Assembly: GCA_964428795.1 (NCBI GenBank)
Contig: CAYRZL010000076.1
Span: 1 to 12,237, forward strand
DNA: 12,237 nucleotides
Direction: 5' to 3'
DNA from: CAYRZL01 sp964428795
Lineage (GTDB): Bacteria; Bacillota; Clostridia; Lachnospirales; Lachnospiraceae
Both the position numbers and the translations under genes were made by a program. The notes under the pieces are model-generated. The model was not told the origin of the DNA. It saw only the letters and a program-made list of their open reading frames with translations, and searched no databases. This document shows positions 1 through 6,436 of this stretch, piece after piece; position 1 is the stretch's first letter, and the number at the start of each line of letters is the position of its first letter.

Positions 1-275
1 GCTCGCATTCACTAAGTAGTCATATTATACCCTGTTCACTAAATTCATGCTTCGCTTCTGCTCGCATTCATTAAGTGTCCATGTANNNNNNNNNNNNNNN
101 NNNNNNNNNNNNNNNNNNNNNNNNNNNNNNNNNNNNNNNNNNNNNNNNNNNNNNNNNNNNNNNNNNNNNNNNNNNNNNNNNNNNNGCTCGCATTCACTAA
201 GTAGTCATATTATACCCTGTTCACTAAATTCATGCTTCGCCACTGGCTTGCATTCACTAAGTGGTCATATTATAC
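1..275. repeat. 59-60 bp tandem repeat array interrupted by an assembly gap
   Basis: Units start at 1, 60, 186 and 246, each with GCTCGCATTCA or GCTTGCATTCA. The units at 1 and 186 are identical for about 55 bases; the unit at 60 diverges after about 20 bases and runs into the gap, and the last unit stops near 275. Spacing is 59 bp (1 to 60) and 60 bp (186 to 246). Each full unit holds TTCACTAA twice. Read on the minus strand, the full units carry GGTATAATATGAC, which contains a TATAAT hexamer. There are no unique spacers, so this is a minisatellite-like array and not CRISPR. Positions 276-352, up to the bile salt hydrolase stop codon, show no gene or clear terminator. Confidence 0.85.
86..185. 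other. Assembly gap of 100 N
   Basis: Exactly 100 ambiguous bases lie inside the tandem array. A round number of this kind is normally a scaffold placeholder, so the true distance and repeat copy number are unknown. The gap falls where short reads would collapse the repeat. Confidence 0.97.
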
Positions 276-352
276 CATAACACGGGAAAAATTCACACCG
301 ATTGCCGCACATCACTAATACAAAAAATGCATAACTTTTTTCTTCCCGAATT

Positions 353-1330
353 TCATTCGTTTTGCATTTTAATCTGCTCATTCTGAATCAATGGGTATCT
401 TACCAGGTGAATATCATCCAGTTTTTCTTTATACAGATCAACTCCTGTTATCTGGTGATTGTCATAAGTAGTGTAGTAATAAATACCTTTACTTGTATTA
501 CAGCAGGAGGTATAAAGCGTCATTTCATATGTTCCATCATTTAACTCACAGCAGCCTCTCTGCTGTTCTACAGAACCAAGGATGTGAAAAAACTGATTGA
601 TGCTCTCTCCTTCCTCATTCCCGGAAACAGAATTTACCTTTGTGAATGCCGCTCTGACAAAGCGGGATTGTGAGGATAAATCTCCCGGGAGCCCCAGTGC
701 TCCCATGCCGCGACTGTAAATGTGAAATGACATGCTGTCAGAAAAATTATTCTTCGGCTCTTTCGGTGACAACTGCATATAATTATTTAAATGAAACATC
801 TGCTCCAAAAATGGAGGATTGTTAGTTAACACTCCCAATATATTATCATAAACCTTTATTCCCTCTTTTACACACTCCACCGTAATCGCTTCGTTATCAT
901 CCGCAATCAGCCAGTGAAGCTGTGCCGGGGGCATTCCCTCACAGAAAGGCGTATCTGTAAGATTAAGCCTCCTTAATAATACCCGCACCTCTTCTACTCC
1001 GGCACATTGGCAAAGAATCCATGGAATAAACTCAAAAGATGCCACATTATCCCTGCCCGGGGTCTTTTGTTTATAATCCGCATTTCCCACAAAATTTAAG
1101 CCTGCCATTGCAAGCCCCTTCTCATTGACCGCATCATAATACAATGGATATCCGCCTGACACATGCGCCATACCGATCATTGCATAATGGTGTTTCCTGA
1201 CACCCATATTTCGAAAAGTAAGAGAAAAATTGCGGGGTGTTATAGTAATCTCCTCCCCATAGGAGAAATTATGATCCAGGGTCCGCCCGAAATAGAAATC
1301 CTTTGTTTTATACGTTGCTGCTGTACACAT
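353..1330 (-). CDS. bsh: Bile salt hydrolase (choloylglycine hydrolase family)
   Basis: This 325-residue Ntn hydrolase is predicted to cleave the amide bond of glycine- or taurine-conjugated bile acids in the cytoplasm. The protein begins MCT, so Cys2 becomes the N-terminal nucleophile once Met1 is removed. The rest of the family's catalytic set is visible: Arg16 and Asp19 in FGRTLDHNF, Asn79 in GLNFVGNADY, Asn170 in VLTNNPPF and Arg223 in LPGDLSSQSRFVRAAF. Asn79 stands where penicillin V acylases usually have Tyr, which favours bile salts as substrate. Length is normal for the family. A GAGGTGAT ribosome site precedes the ATG closely. The gene is monocistronic, with repeats downstream and a divergent asparaginase remnant upstream. 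Penicillin V acylase activity is the main alternative. Confidence 0.93.
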   Translation of the reverse strand: MCTAATYKTKDFYFGRTLDHNFSYGEEITITPRNFSLTFRNMGVRKHHYAMIGMAHVSGGYPLYYDAVNEKGLAMAGLNFVGNADYKQKTPGRDNVASFEFIPWILCQCAGVEEVRVLLRRLNLTDTPFCEGMPPAQLHWLIADDNEAITVECVKEGIKVYDNILGVLTNNPPFLEQMFHLNNYMQLSPKEPKNNFSDSMSFHIYSRGMGALGLPGDLSSQSRFVRAAFTKVNSVSGNEEGESINQFFHILGSVEQQRGCCELNDGTYEMTLYTSCCNTSKGIYYYTTYDNHQITGVDLYKEKLDDIHLVRYPLIQNEQIKMQNE

Positions 1331-1344
1331 AACATCACCTCATC

Positions 1345-1366
1345 TATCCGGTTTATTATCCGGTTT
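1345..1366. promoter_or_regulatory. Direct repeat TATCCGGTTT in the bsh leader
   Basis: TATCCGGTTT occurs at 1345-1354 and again at 1357-1366, 12 bp apart, just upstream of the bsh ribosome site. The spacing is close to one helical turn, which would suit a protein binding site. No regulator is known from this window, so the role is a guess. Confidence 0.35.
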
Positions 1367-1447
1367 CCTATTTACATAAATAATATAAACACTCCTTCAC
1401 CAATTATCCATTGAAATATTTTTACCATGTTCAACCGCTGCAATCTG

Positions 1448-1456
1448 TGTTAGAAT
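1448..1456 (+). promoter_or_regulatory. Possible extended -10 promoter for the asparaginase remnant
   Basis: TGT followed by TAGAAT makes an extended -10 element (TGn plus hexamer) about 55 bp before the ATG of the asparaginase fragment. The -35 at 17 bp spacing (TGTTCA) is poor. It may now drive the flavodoxin gene instead. Confidence 0.3.
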
Positions 1457-1509
1457 GATAGAAACCGATGCAGGTAAACCTTCGAGTTTGTACACGGAGC
1501 GTTAAGATC

Positions 1510-1608
1510 ATGAAAACAATAGCCATTATTGCAACAGGCGGAACCATCGCCGGAACAGGACAGCAGGGAAAATTAAACATAAAAAAATTGGGTTATAATA
1601 TTTTATAG
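1510..1608 (+). pseudogene. L-asparaginase N-terminal remnant
   Basis: The frame opens with a GGAG ribosome site (1496-1499) and encodes MKTIAIIATGGTIAGTG, then runs into unrelated sequence and stops after 32 residues. ATGGTIAG is the N-terminal asparaginase signature containing the first catalytic threonine (Thr12). Family members are roughly 320-350 residues. The second catalytic block, with its TDT motif, is absent downstream. The ribosome site and start are preserved, so this looks like a 3' deletion of a once working gene, and it may still be translated as a short peptide. Confidence 0.8.
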
Positions 1609-1641
1609 ACCAGAATTTATCAAAGAAAACAGGAGGTACTC

Positions 1642-2052
1642 ATGAATATTGCAGTTCGTTATTACACCAGATCAGGAAACACACAAAAGCTCGCTATGGC
1701 GATTGCAGACACCGTCGGCGTAAAAGCCGAAAATGTCTCTGTTCCACTGTCAGAAAAAACAGATATCTTATTTTTAGGAAGCTCCGTTTACGCCGGAGGC
1801 GTTGATCCTGCTGTGAAGATTTTTCTGGAAGAGAACGCAGAAAACATCGGTCAGATCGTAAACTTCAGCACAGCAGCTTTGCTCAGTTCCACCTATAAGC
1901 AGGTAAAAAAACTGGCAGATGAAAACGGAATCAAAATGGCAGAAGCTGAATTTCACTGTCGGGGTTCTTTTGCATTCCTGCATAAAAACAGGCCAAACAC
2001 GAAAGATATCAACAACGTAAAAATTTTCGCACAACAATTTGCCGGCAGATAA
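1642..2052 (+). CDS. Flavodoxin-like protein
   Basis: A 136-residue single-domain protein of the flavodoxin fold, likely binding FMN for cytoplasmic electron transfer. The first strand and phosphate-binding loop read VRYYTRSGNTQKLA (residues 5-18), with TRSGNT holding the FMN phosphate. The second region, DILFLGSSVYAGGVD (41-55), fits the loop after the third strand that contacts the flavin. A basic stretch, CRGSFAFLHKNRPN (106-119), lies near the C-terminus. A strong AGGAGG site sits 5 bases before the ATG. The length matches short flavodoxins, so the gene appears intact although remnants lie on both sides. The redox partner is unknown. Confidence 0.8.
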   Translation: MNIAVRYYTRSGNTQKLAMAIADTVGVKAENVSVPLSEKTDILFLGSSVYAGGVDPAVKIFLEENAENIGQIVNFSTAALLSSTYKQVKKLADENGIKMAEAEFHCRGSFAFLHKNRPNTKDINNVKIFAQQFAGR

Positions 2053-2764
2053 AAACCAGGGTGCAAATCCCCATGATCCAACATATATTTCTCGCCCTGA
2101 ATGCCTTTATGTAGGATGCTTCTATCTCGCTTTTTTCCGCGCGGAAAATGGTCCGGATCTCCTGCTGCTTCTTCTCAGGATTTGTTTTCCAGCCGGAAAA
2201 ATCCGACCATTTTCCGGGAATCAGCTCCTTTAGCCAGGACATATCCCGGTAGAAATCAAACCGCAGCATCTGACCCGAAATACCGTACTGACTGATAAAG
2301 CTTTTCCCCGTCAGATATGCGTCCGTCTCTTCCTCCAAAAAGATACTGATTCTCTCAAAGGTTTCCCCCTCTTTTGGCTGCATCGTCTCACAGATCATCA
2401 ATTCTTCCGGTTCTTCGATCACGCCGCAGACTGTCAGATTTCTGTCTTTATATCGAATCTGCTGTCCTTCCACCTGATGGCTTCCAAATAGCTTTTCCGC
2501 CAGACGTACACCGATCAGACATCCCTGCTCATTCTCCGTCGAAAGATTTTTTCCAAACGGAAGAATGCAGCGGGACGAACCATACACCTCAATCACACTT
2601 ACCGTATCCTCATAATCTTCTTTTGCTCTCTGTATATCTGTATCTCGTTTTACATCTGACTGTTCTTTATTTTCCTGCAATGCCGCATTTTGCAGTTTAA
2701 GCGCCTTTATCTGCCCCTGAATATCCTCAATCTGTTCTGCGAGATCTTCAGGATCCCGACGCTT
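2020..2764 (-). pseudogene. FtsX/MacB-like ABC transporter permease fragment
   Basis: An open minus-strand frame encodes a coiled-coil stretch (DPEDLAEQIEDIQGQIKALK) followed by a MacB-type extracytoplasmic core. Segments such as GCLIGVRLAEKLFG, VEGQQIRYKDRNLTVCGVI and SDFSGWK resemble these permeases. One hydrophobic segment (NICWIMGICTLVFIC) lies near the end. The expected N-terminal membrane helix is missing: the frame runs directly into bases that belong to a MalG-type permease in another frame. The C-terminal end overlaps the flavodoxin gene antisense (2009-2052), so the real homology probably ends near 2050. No ribosome site precedes the only ATG (2800). I read it as a truncated remnant. 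No ATPase partner is visible. Confidence 0.6.
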
Positions 2765-3030
2765 CCAAGGGGAATCCCGATGCGGACAAAAATCTGCCAT
2801 TCTCCCGCCCCGTCAATCCTGGCTGCTTCGATAATATCTTTTGGAATACTGCAAAAAAAGCGGTACATGATAAACACAGAAAAGGTAGAAAAGATTCCGG
2901 GCAAAATCACTGCCATCCCGGTAAAATTGCTGATATCTTCCTCCGTCAGCGCCACATATTCTACACCATAAACCTCATCACCGTCCGCCTTCTTCCATGA
3001 TGCAGAATCCGCATAATAAAGCTCCCGCAG
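2761..3030 (-). pseudogene. MalG-type carbohydrate ABC permease fragment
   Basis: The minus frame encodes FTGMAVILPGIFSTFSVFIM and then FFCSIPKDIIEAARIDGAGE, followed by WQIFVRIGIPLG. EAA-x3-G-x9-I-x-LP is the cytoplasmic EAA loop by which MalG-family sugar permeases contact their ATPase. Only about 90 residues of a normally ~280-residue protein remain, cut just after the EAA loop, where the frame meets the FtsX-like fragment. At the other end it abuts the histidine kinase remnant on the opposite strand. There is no start codon with a ribosome site. It is a decayed internal piece of a sugar importer. Confidence 0.75.
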
Positions 3031-3032
3031 AA

Positions 3033-3409
3033 GATGTTTCGCGGCTCTTGGCTGCATCACATTTTCCGTTGTCCCCTGGCAGTCCTGCGTTCCGGGCTGG
3101 AGGTCATCTCCAAAACCACAAATCCCCGGGAACAGAAGCATTATATTCAGTTAATGTCATCAGAGACAGCCCGCACGCAGACGTTAATCGAGAATATGCT
3201 GATACTGTGATGCGGAAAAGCCTCTGATCTTTGAACGCTTCTACCGGGCGGACCAGGCGCATACGGACAAAGAACATTTTGGTCTTGGACTTTGTATTGC
3301 AAAAGCAATCATGCAAAAACATGGCGGGACAATCCAGGTGGAGGACTGCCCCGGCGGAGGAAGCTGTTTTATCGTAAAACTATACCTTACTGCGTTTCAC
3401 GATTTGTAA
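3033..3409 (+). pseudogene. Histidine kinase remnant spread over three frames
   Basis: Three consecutive pieces of one sensor kinase are visible. Piece one (from 3033) reads DVSRLLAASH, the start of the phospho-acceptor H-box, with the histidine codon at 3060-3062. Piece two, in another frame (about 3073-3207), reads PLAVLRSGLEVISKTTNPRE, then QKHYIQLMSSETARTQTLIE and NMLIL, the second helix of the dimerisation domain; it ends at TGA 3208-3210. Piece three, in the third frame (about 3218-3409), reads KPLIFERFYRAD and FGLGLCIAKAIMQKHGGTI, the F and G2 boxes, and runs to a stop. The N and G1 boxes and any sensor region are missing. It cannot make a kinase. Confidence 0.8.
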
Positions 3410-3676
3410 TTCATACCCTAAAGCATTCAGAACATTGCAAAATATTTTTAAAGAAGGACTATTTTCTTTTCTTTCTATTCTTGAAACAACCTGCTGCCTG
3501 CTTCCTATCATTTCTGCCAAATCTCTCTGTGTGACATTTTCAGCTTTTCTAAGGGCAATCATTTCTCCAATTAAACGATACTCTTCTCTGGAATCATCCC
3601 ATAATCTTCTAAATTCCAAATCATTTTCCCTTTTTTCTTCTATCACCTTGTCAATATTAACTTCCACAAATGGCAT
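3380..3676 (-). CDS. HigA-type antitoxin, XRE-family HTH
   Basis: A 98-residue protein with a helix-turn-helix at about residues 48-90 (TQRDLAEMIGSRQQVVSRIE, then SPSLKIFCNVLNALGYEL). The N-terminal extension of about 40 residues is acidic and basic, as in HigA-like antitoxins paired with RelE/HigB toxins. An AGGAGGT site lies 6 bases before the ATG. It is the second gene of a two-gene unit whose first gene is a broken toxin. The last ~10 codons overlap the histidine kinase remnant on the other strand, so the C-terminus may have been altered by the junction. It probably still represses the upstream promoter through the palindrome at 3898-3915. Confidence 0.8.
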   Translation of the reverse strand: MPFVEVNIDKVIEEKRENDLEFRRLWDDSREEYRLIGEMIALRKAENVTQRDLAEMIGSRQQVVSRIERKENSPSLKIFCNVLNALGYELQIVKRSKV

Positions 3677-3691
3677 AAGCAGACCTCCTTT

Positions 3692-3871
3692 TTATATGAA
3701 TGATTTTCCTAATTCTTTTCCCATCTTTTAAACCTCACCTGCTCCATTTTTCCTTCTTCCAAACATTTTAATACAGAATAAGCATCTACACGCTCATCGT
3801 TAGGCAGGGAATCTACATAATTCCAATATCAGATTTTTTCCTGATCTTGATTGAAAATAGTATAATTTCAT
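3692..3871 (-). pseudogene. HigB/RelE-type toxin remnant
   Basis: The start (ATG at 3871) encodes MKLYYFQSRSGKNLILE and then goes out of frame after one extra base in the TTA that follows. The next frame continues YVDSLPNDERVDAYSVLKCL, then EEGKMEQVRFKRW, typical of Gp49/HigB toxins. The sequence then jumps to GKELGKSFI and a stop at 3692-3694, which looks like the original C-terminus. About half of the ~110-residue toxin, including the catalytic strand region after FKRW, is missing. The gene therefore carries both a frameshift and an internal deletion and should be inactive. Confidence 0.75.
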
Positions 3872-3893
3872 ACTTCACCCTTTTCTTATGTTT

Positions 3894-3922
3894 ATGTTAC
3901 AACTTTTTTGTTGTATTGTCAA
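3894..3922 (-). promoter_or_regulatory. Promoter and palindromic operator of the higBA remnant
   Basis: On the minus strand a perfect -35 (TTGACA, 3922-3917) is followed 17 bp later by TAACAT (3899-3894) as -10. The palindrome TACAAC-N6-GTTGTA (3898-3915) fills the spacer and touches the -10. This is where a HigA-type antitoxin would bind to repress its own operon. The expected transcript start is about 15 bases before the toxin ATG. Confidence 0.65.
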
Positions 3923-4038
3923 AACATCTTTTCTTCATGCTTATAAACACTATTATCTAAATTATGTGAAAAATGGCGAATGCCAGAATCTTTACCTGCT
4001 TTGATATGACCGGAATCGGCAGCAGGTGACACGTTTCA

Positions 4039-4072
4039 CATATATATCAGAGATCTTTCTCTGATATATATG
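4039..4072. repeat. Perfect 15-bp inverted repeat with 4-base loop
   Basis: CATATATATCAGAGA (4039-4053) is exactly complemented at 4058-4072, with loop TCTT. There is no T-tract on either side, so it is not an ordinary terminator. It sits in the space between the toxin remnant promoter and the MATE fragment (3923-4110), where I see no other gene. It could be the end of a small non-autonomous element or a cruciform-forming site. Confidence 0.75.
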
Positions 4073-4110
4073 ATTATAAACAAGAACTTTTGTTGCGTCA
4101 ATAATTATGA

Positions 4111-4358
4111 ATATTTTTAAATACTATTTCTTTTCTTCAATCTATCGGCAAGTGGAAAATTTCTATGATAAATACCATTGTCAACAAAGGTTTTATGCTG
4201 ACGCCCGTTATGGTTCTGTTGTCAACTCTTATGGGAATAAACGGTATTTTAGTCAGCCAATTACAGAAAACATTATGGCAGCCATTCTGTTCGTTATTTA
4301 TGTGATCGTTATTAAAAAAGAAGGGTTTACCCAATCAAAAAACACTGCAGTCCCTTAA
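4111..4358 (+). pseudogene. MATE-family exporter C-terminal fragment with frameshift
   Basis: One frame (from 4111) reads FLQSIGKWKISMINTIVNKG and then FMLTPVMVLLSTLMGINGIL. At about 4245-4255 the homology passes to the next frame and continues VSQPITENIMAAILFVIYVI and VIKKEG to a stop at 4358. Helix, a G-x-NG turn, then a QPI or TPI helix is the pattern of the last two membrane helices of MATE drug/sodium antiporters, which are normally ~450 residues. The N-terminal four fifths are missing and there is a frameshift in the remaining part, so it is a remnant. The terminator directly after it probably once served this gene. Confidence 0.7.
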
Positions 4359-4381
4359 ATCTAAAGGACTGCAGTGTTTTT
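4338..4381. terminator. Bidirectional rho-independent terminator
   Basis: AAAAACACTGCAGTCC (4338-4353) pairs with its exact complement at 4366-4381, a 16-bp stem with a 12-base loop and a T-run on either strand. It lies 5 bases beyond the ptsI stop codon on the minus strand. It ends the PTS operon on that strand and the MATE remnant on the plus strand. Confidence 0.92.
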
Positions 4382-4386
4382 ATCTT

Positions 4387-6006
4387 TTATTTGCTCAAAT
4401 CACATTTGCGGATTGCAGCTCTGACAGCAAGAATGCGAGATGGACTGACGGACAATTCATCCACTCCCATTCTCAGGAATGTCTCCGTCAATGTCACATC
4501 TGCTCCCAGCTCTCCGCAGATTCCTACCCAGGCGCCGCCCTTATGACCATTTTCTATAGTAGTCTGAATCGCTTTCAAGACAGCCGGATGATGAGAATCA
4601 TAAATATTATCCAACCGCGGATTCTGACGGTCGATCGCCAATGTGTACTGAGTCAGATCATTGGTACCGATGGAGAAAAAGTCCACTTCCTTCGCCAGAT
4701 CTTCCGATATCCACACAGCCGCCGGCGTCTCGATCATAACGCCCTGCTCTACCTGACCGTAGCTGATTCCGTCACGATCCAGCTCCTGTTTCACCTGTTC
4801 CACGATCTCTTTGATCTGCTTTATCTCATTCACAGAAATAATCATCGGATACATAATGGCAACATTGCCGAAATAGCTGGCACGCAAAATTGCACGAAGC
4901 TGTGTTTTAAACACGTCCTGCTGATCCAGACAGATGCGGATTGCCCGGTATCCCATAGCCGGATTATCCTCATGATCCAGATTGAAATAATCCACCTGTT
5001 TGTCTGCTCCGATATCCAGCGTGCGAATGATCACTTTTTTCCCTGCCATAGTTTCTGCCACCGCACGGTATGCCTTGAACTGCTCTTCTTCTGTAGGGAA
5101 TGTCTCAGACTGCAAATACACAAACTCGGAACGGAACAGTCCGATACCTGCCGCATCATTTTGAAGCACCGCGGGTACATCCCCCACACCACCGATATTA
5201 GCATACAGCTTGATTGATTTTCCATCCATCGTAACCGTCTCTTTGCCCTTCAGTTCCAGAAGCAGACGGGCTTTTTCCTCATCTTCCTTCTTTTTCTGCC
5301 CGTATTTTTCCAATGTCTCAGCATCCGGATTCACATACAAAATACCCTCGTATCCATCCACAATGCCCATCTGTCCATCCATATCCTCAGAATAATGAAT
5401 ACCGATCAATGCCGGAATATTCATCGTTCTTGCAAGAATGGCTGTATGAGAATTGGTGGAACCATGGCGTGTCACGAAAGACAATACCAGCGATTTATCC
5501 AACTGAACCGTTTCTGACGGAGCCAGATCATCTGCGACAAGAATCACCGGTTCATCCGCATCCAGATTTCCTGTCTCCGCACCCTGAAGAATTGCAACGA
5601 CCCGGTTGCTGATATCTTTTACATCTGCTGCTCTGGCTTTCATATATTCGTCATCCATAGCTGCAAACATGGCGGAGAAATTGTCCCCCGTCATGGCCAC
5701 TGCATATTCAGCGTTCACCTGCTGGGATGTGATCATATTTGTAACGGATTCCACAAAATCAGGATCATCCAGCATCATCTGATGTACTTCAAAGATAGCC
5801 GCATTGGTTTCTCCAACTTCCCTGAGTGCCTTTTCGTATAGCTGCGCCAACTGAAGTTTCGCTTTTTCTTTCGCCTGTTCAAAACGAAGAACCTCTGACT
5901 GCGTGTCCCCGACTTTCACACGCTTTACTTCATGGTCGTTTTTTCTGTAAATGGAAAGCCTCCCGATGGCAATTCCTCCAAAAACACTTTTCCCCTGTAA
6001 CTGCAT
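4387..6006 (-). CDS. ptsI: PTS enzyme I (PEP-protein phosphotransferase)
   Basis: A 539-residue cytoplasmic enzyme that autophosphorylates from PEP and passes the phosphate to HPr. The N-terminal HPr-binding and phosphohistidine part ends at GSTNSHTAILAR, with active His187. The C-terminal PEP-binding barrel shows GLFRSEF (Arg292), RTLDIGADK (Arg328), MIETPAA (Glu426), FFSIGTNDLTQY (Asn449, Asp450) and GICGEL (Cys497, the catalytic acid). GSTNSH differs from the GGRTSH of enteric enzymes; from memory it occurs in Clostridia. Length is slightly under the usual 570. An AAAGGGAG site precedes the ATG. It is the last gene of the operon, 95 bp after ptsH and 5 bp before the terminator. All catalytic residues are present. 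Confidence 0.95.
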   Translation of the reverse strand: MQLQGKSVFGGIAIGRLSIYRKNDHEVKRVKVGDTQSEVLRFEQAKEKAKLQLAQLYEKALREVGETNAAIFEVHQMMLDDPDFVESVTNMITSQQVNAEYAVAMTGDNFSAMFAAMDDEYMKARAADVKDISNRVVAILQGAETGNLDADEPVILVADDLAPSETVQLDKSLVLSFVTRHGSTNSHTAILARTMNIPALIGIHYSEDMDGQMGIVDGYEGILYVNPDAETLEKYGQKKKEDEEKARLLLELKGKETVTMDGKSIKLYANIGGVGDVPAVLQNDAAGIGLFRSEFVYLQSETFPTEEEQFKAYRAVAETMAGKKVIIRTLDIGADKQVDYFNLDHEDNPAMGYRAIRICLDQQDVFKTQLRAILRASYFGNVAIMYPMIISVNEIKQIKEIVEQVKQELDRDGISYGQVEQGVMIETPAAVWISEDLAKEVDFFSIGTNDLTQYTLAIDRQNPRLDNIYDSHHPAVLKAIQTTIENGHKGGAWVGICGELGADVTLTETFLRMGVDELSVSPSRILAVRAAIRKCDLSK

Positions 6007-6101
6007 AAAAACTCCCTTTCTTTACTGCTTTACGGTCTCAGCTTTTCTACATCTTTTCATAATCGTTCAGACCTATTTCAAAAATGTCTGTTCCTGAACA
6101 A

Positions 6102-6359
6102 TTACAGATTTTCTTTAAAGAAAGCCTCAAGCTCTGCAATTGCCTGATCTTCTCCTTCACCGTCTGCTTTTACCGTGATCTCCATACCGCATTTTACGCC
6201 CAGAGACATTACACCCATGATACGCTTTGCATCTACCTCTCTGCCGCCTTTTTCAATTTTTACAGCACAGTTGTAGCCTGCTGCCTGTTTTACCAAAACA
6301 CCTGCTGGTCTTGCATGGATTCCTTCCGGATCTGTAATTGTGTAAGTAAATGATTTCAT
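6102..6359 (-). CDS. ptsH: HPr phosphocarrier with Arg at position 46
   Basis: An 85-residue HPr that carries phosphate from enzyme I to EII domains. His15 lies in GIHARPA with Arg17 and Pro18. The chosen ATG (6359) follows GAAAGGAG at correct spacing; an ATG 24 bases upstream would overlap that site. In Firmicutes HPr, Ser46 is phosphorylated by HPr kinase and links HPr to CcpA. Here the segment reads AKRIMGVMSLGVKCG, with Arg46 where Ser is expected; a Ser at 52 is the nearest. This copy therefore probably cannot take part in HPr kinase signalling and is a transport-only HPr. From memory, some other Clostridia HPrs also lack this serine. Confidence 0.95.
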   Translation of the reverse strand: MKSFTYTITDPEGIHARPAGVLVKQAAGYNCAVKIEKGGREVDAKRIMGVMSLGVKCGMEITVKADGEGEDQAIAELEAFFKENL

Positions 6360-6408
6360 GATGTTTCTCCTTTCGATTTGCATATATTTTTTATTTTATA
6401 ATTCGTTC

Positions 6409-6429
6409 GTAACTGCCCCGAACAGTTAC
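6409..6429. repeat. Small inverted repeat between fruK and ptsH
   Basis: GTAACTG (6409-6415) and CAGTTAC (6423-6429) flank a 7-base loop, just after the fruK stop on the minus strand. The 7-bp stem has no T-run, so it is more likely an RNA processing or attenuation hairpin than a terminator. Its right arm context GAACAGTTAC resembles the 11-mers at 12139-12160. Confidence 0.45.
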
Positions 6430-6436
6430 TTTCCTT

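Noticed and set aside
1..275. CRISPR array
   Set aside because: Units repeat along nearly their full length with no unique spacers, and no cas gene is present.
47..280. Plus-strand ORF across the N gap
   Set aside because: It exists only because N codons are read through as X, and it lies in tandem repeats.
4107..4358. ORF of 83 aa as an independent small membrane protein
   Set aside because: Its first part is out of frame with clear MATE-like sequence in the next frame, so it is the second half of a frameshifted remnant.
4543..5217. Long plus-strand ORF (224 aa) opposite ptsI
   Set aside because: It is antisense to conserved enzyme I sequence, has no ribosome site and reads like the Cys/His-rich complement of a coding strand.
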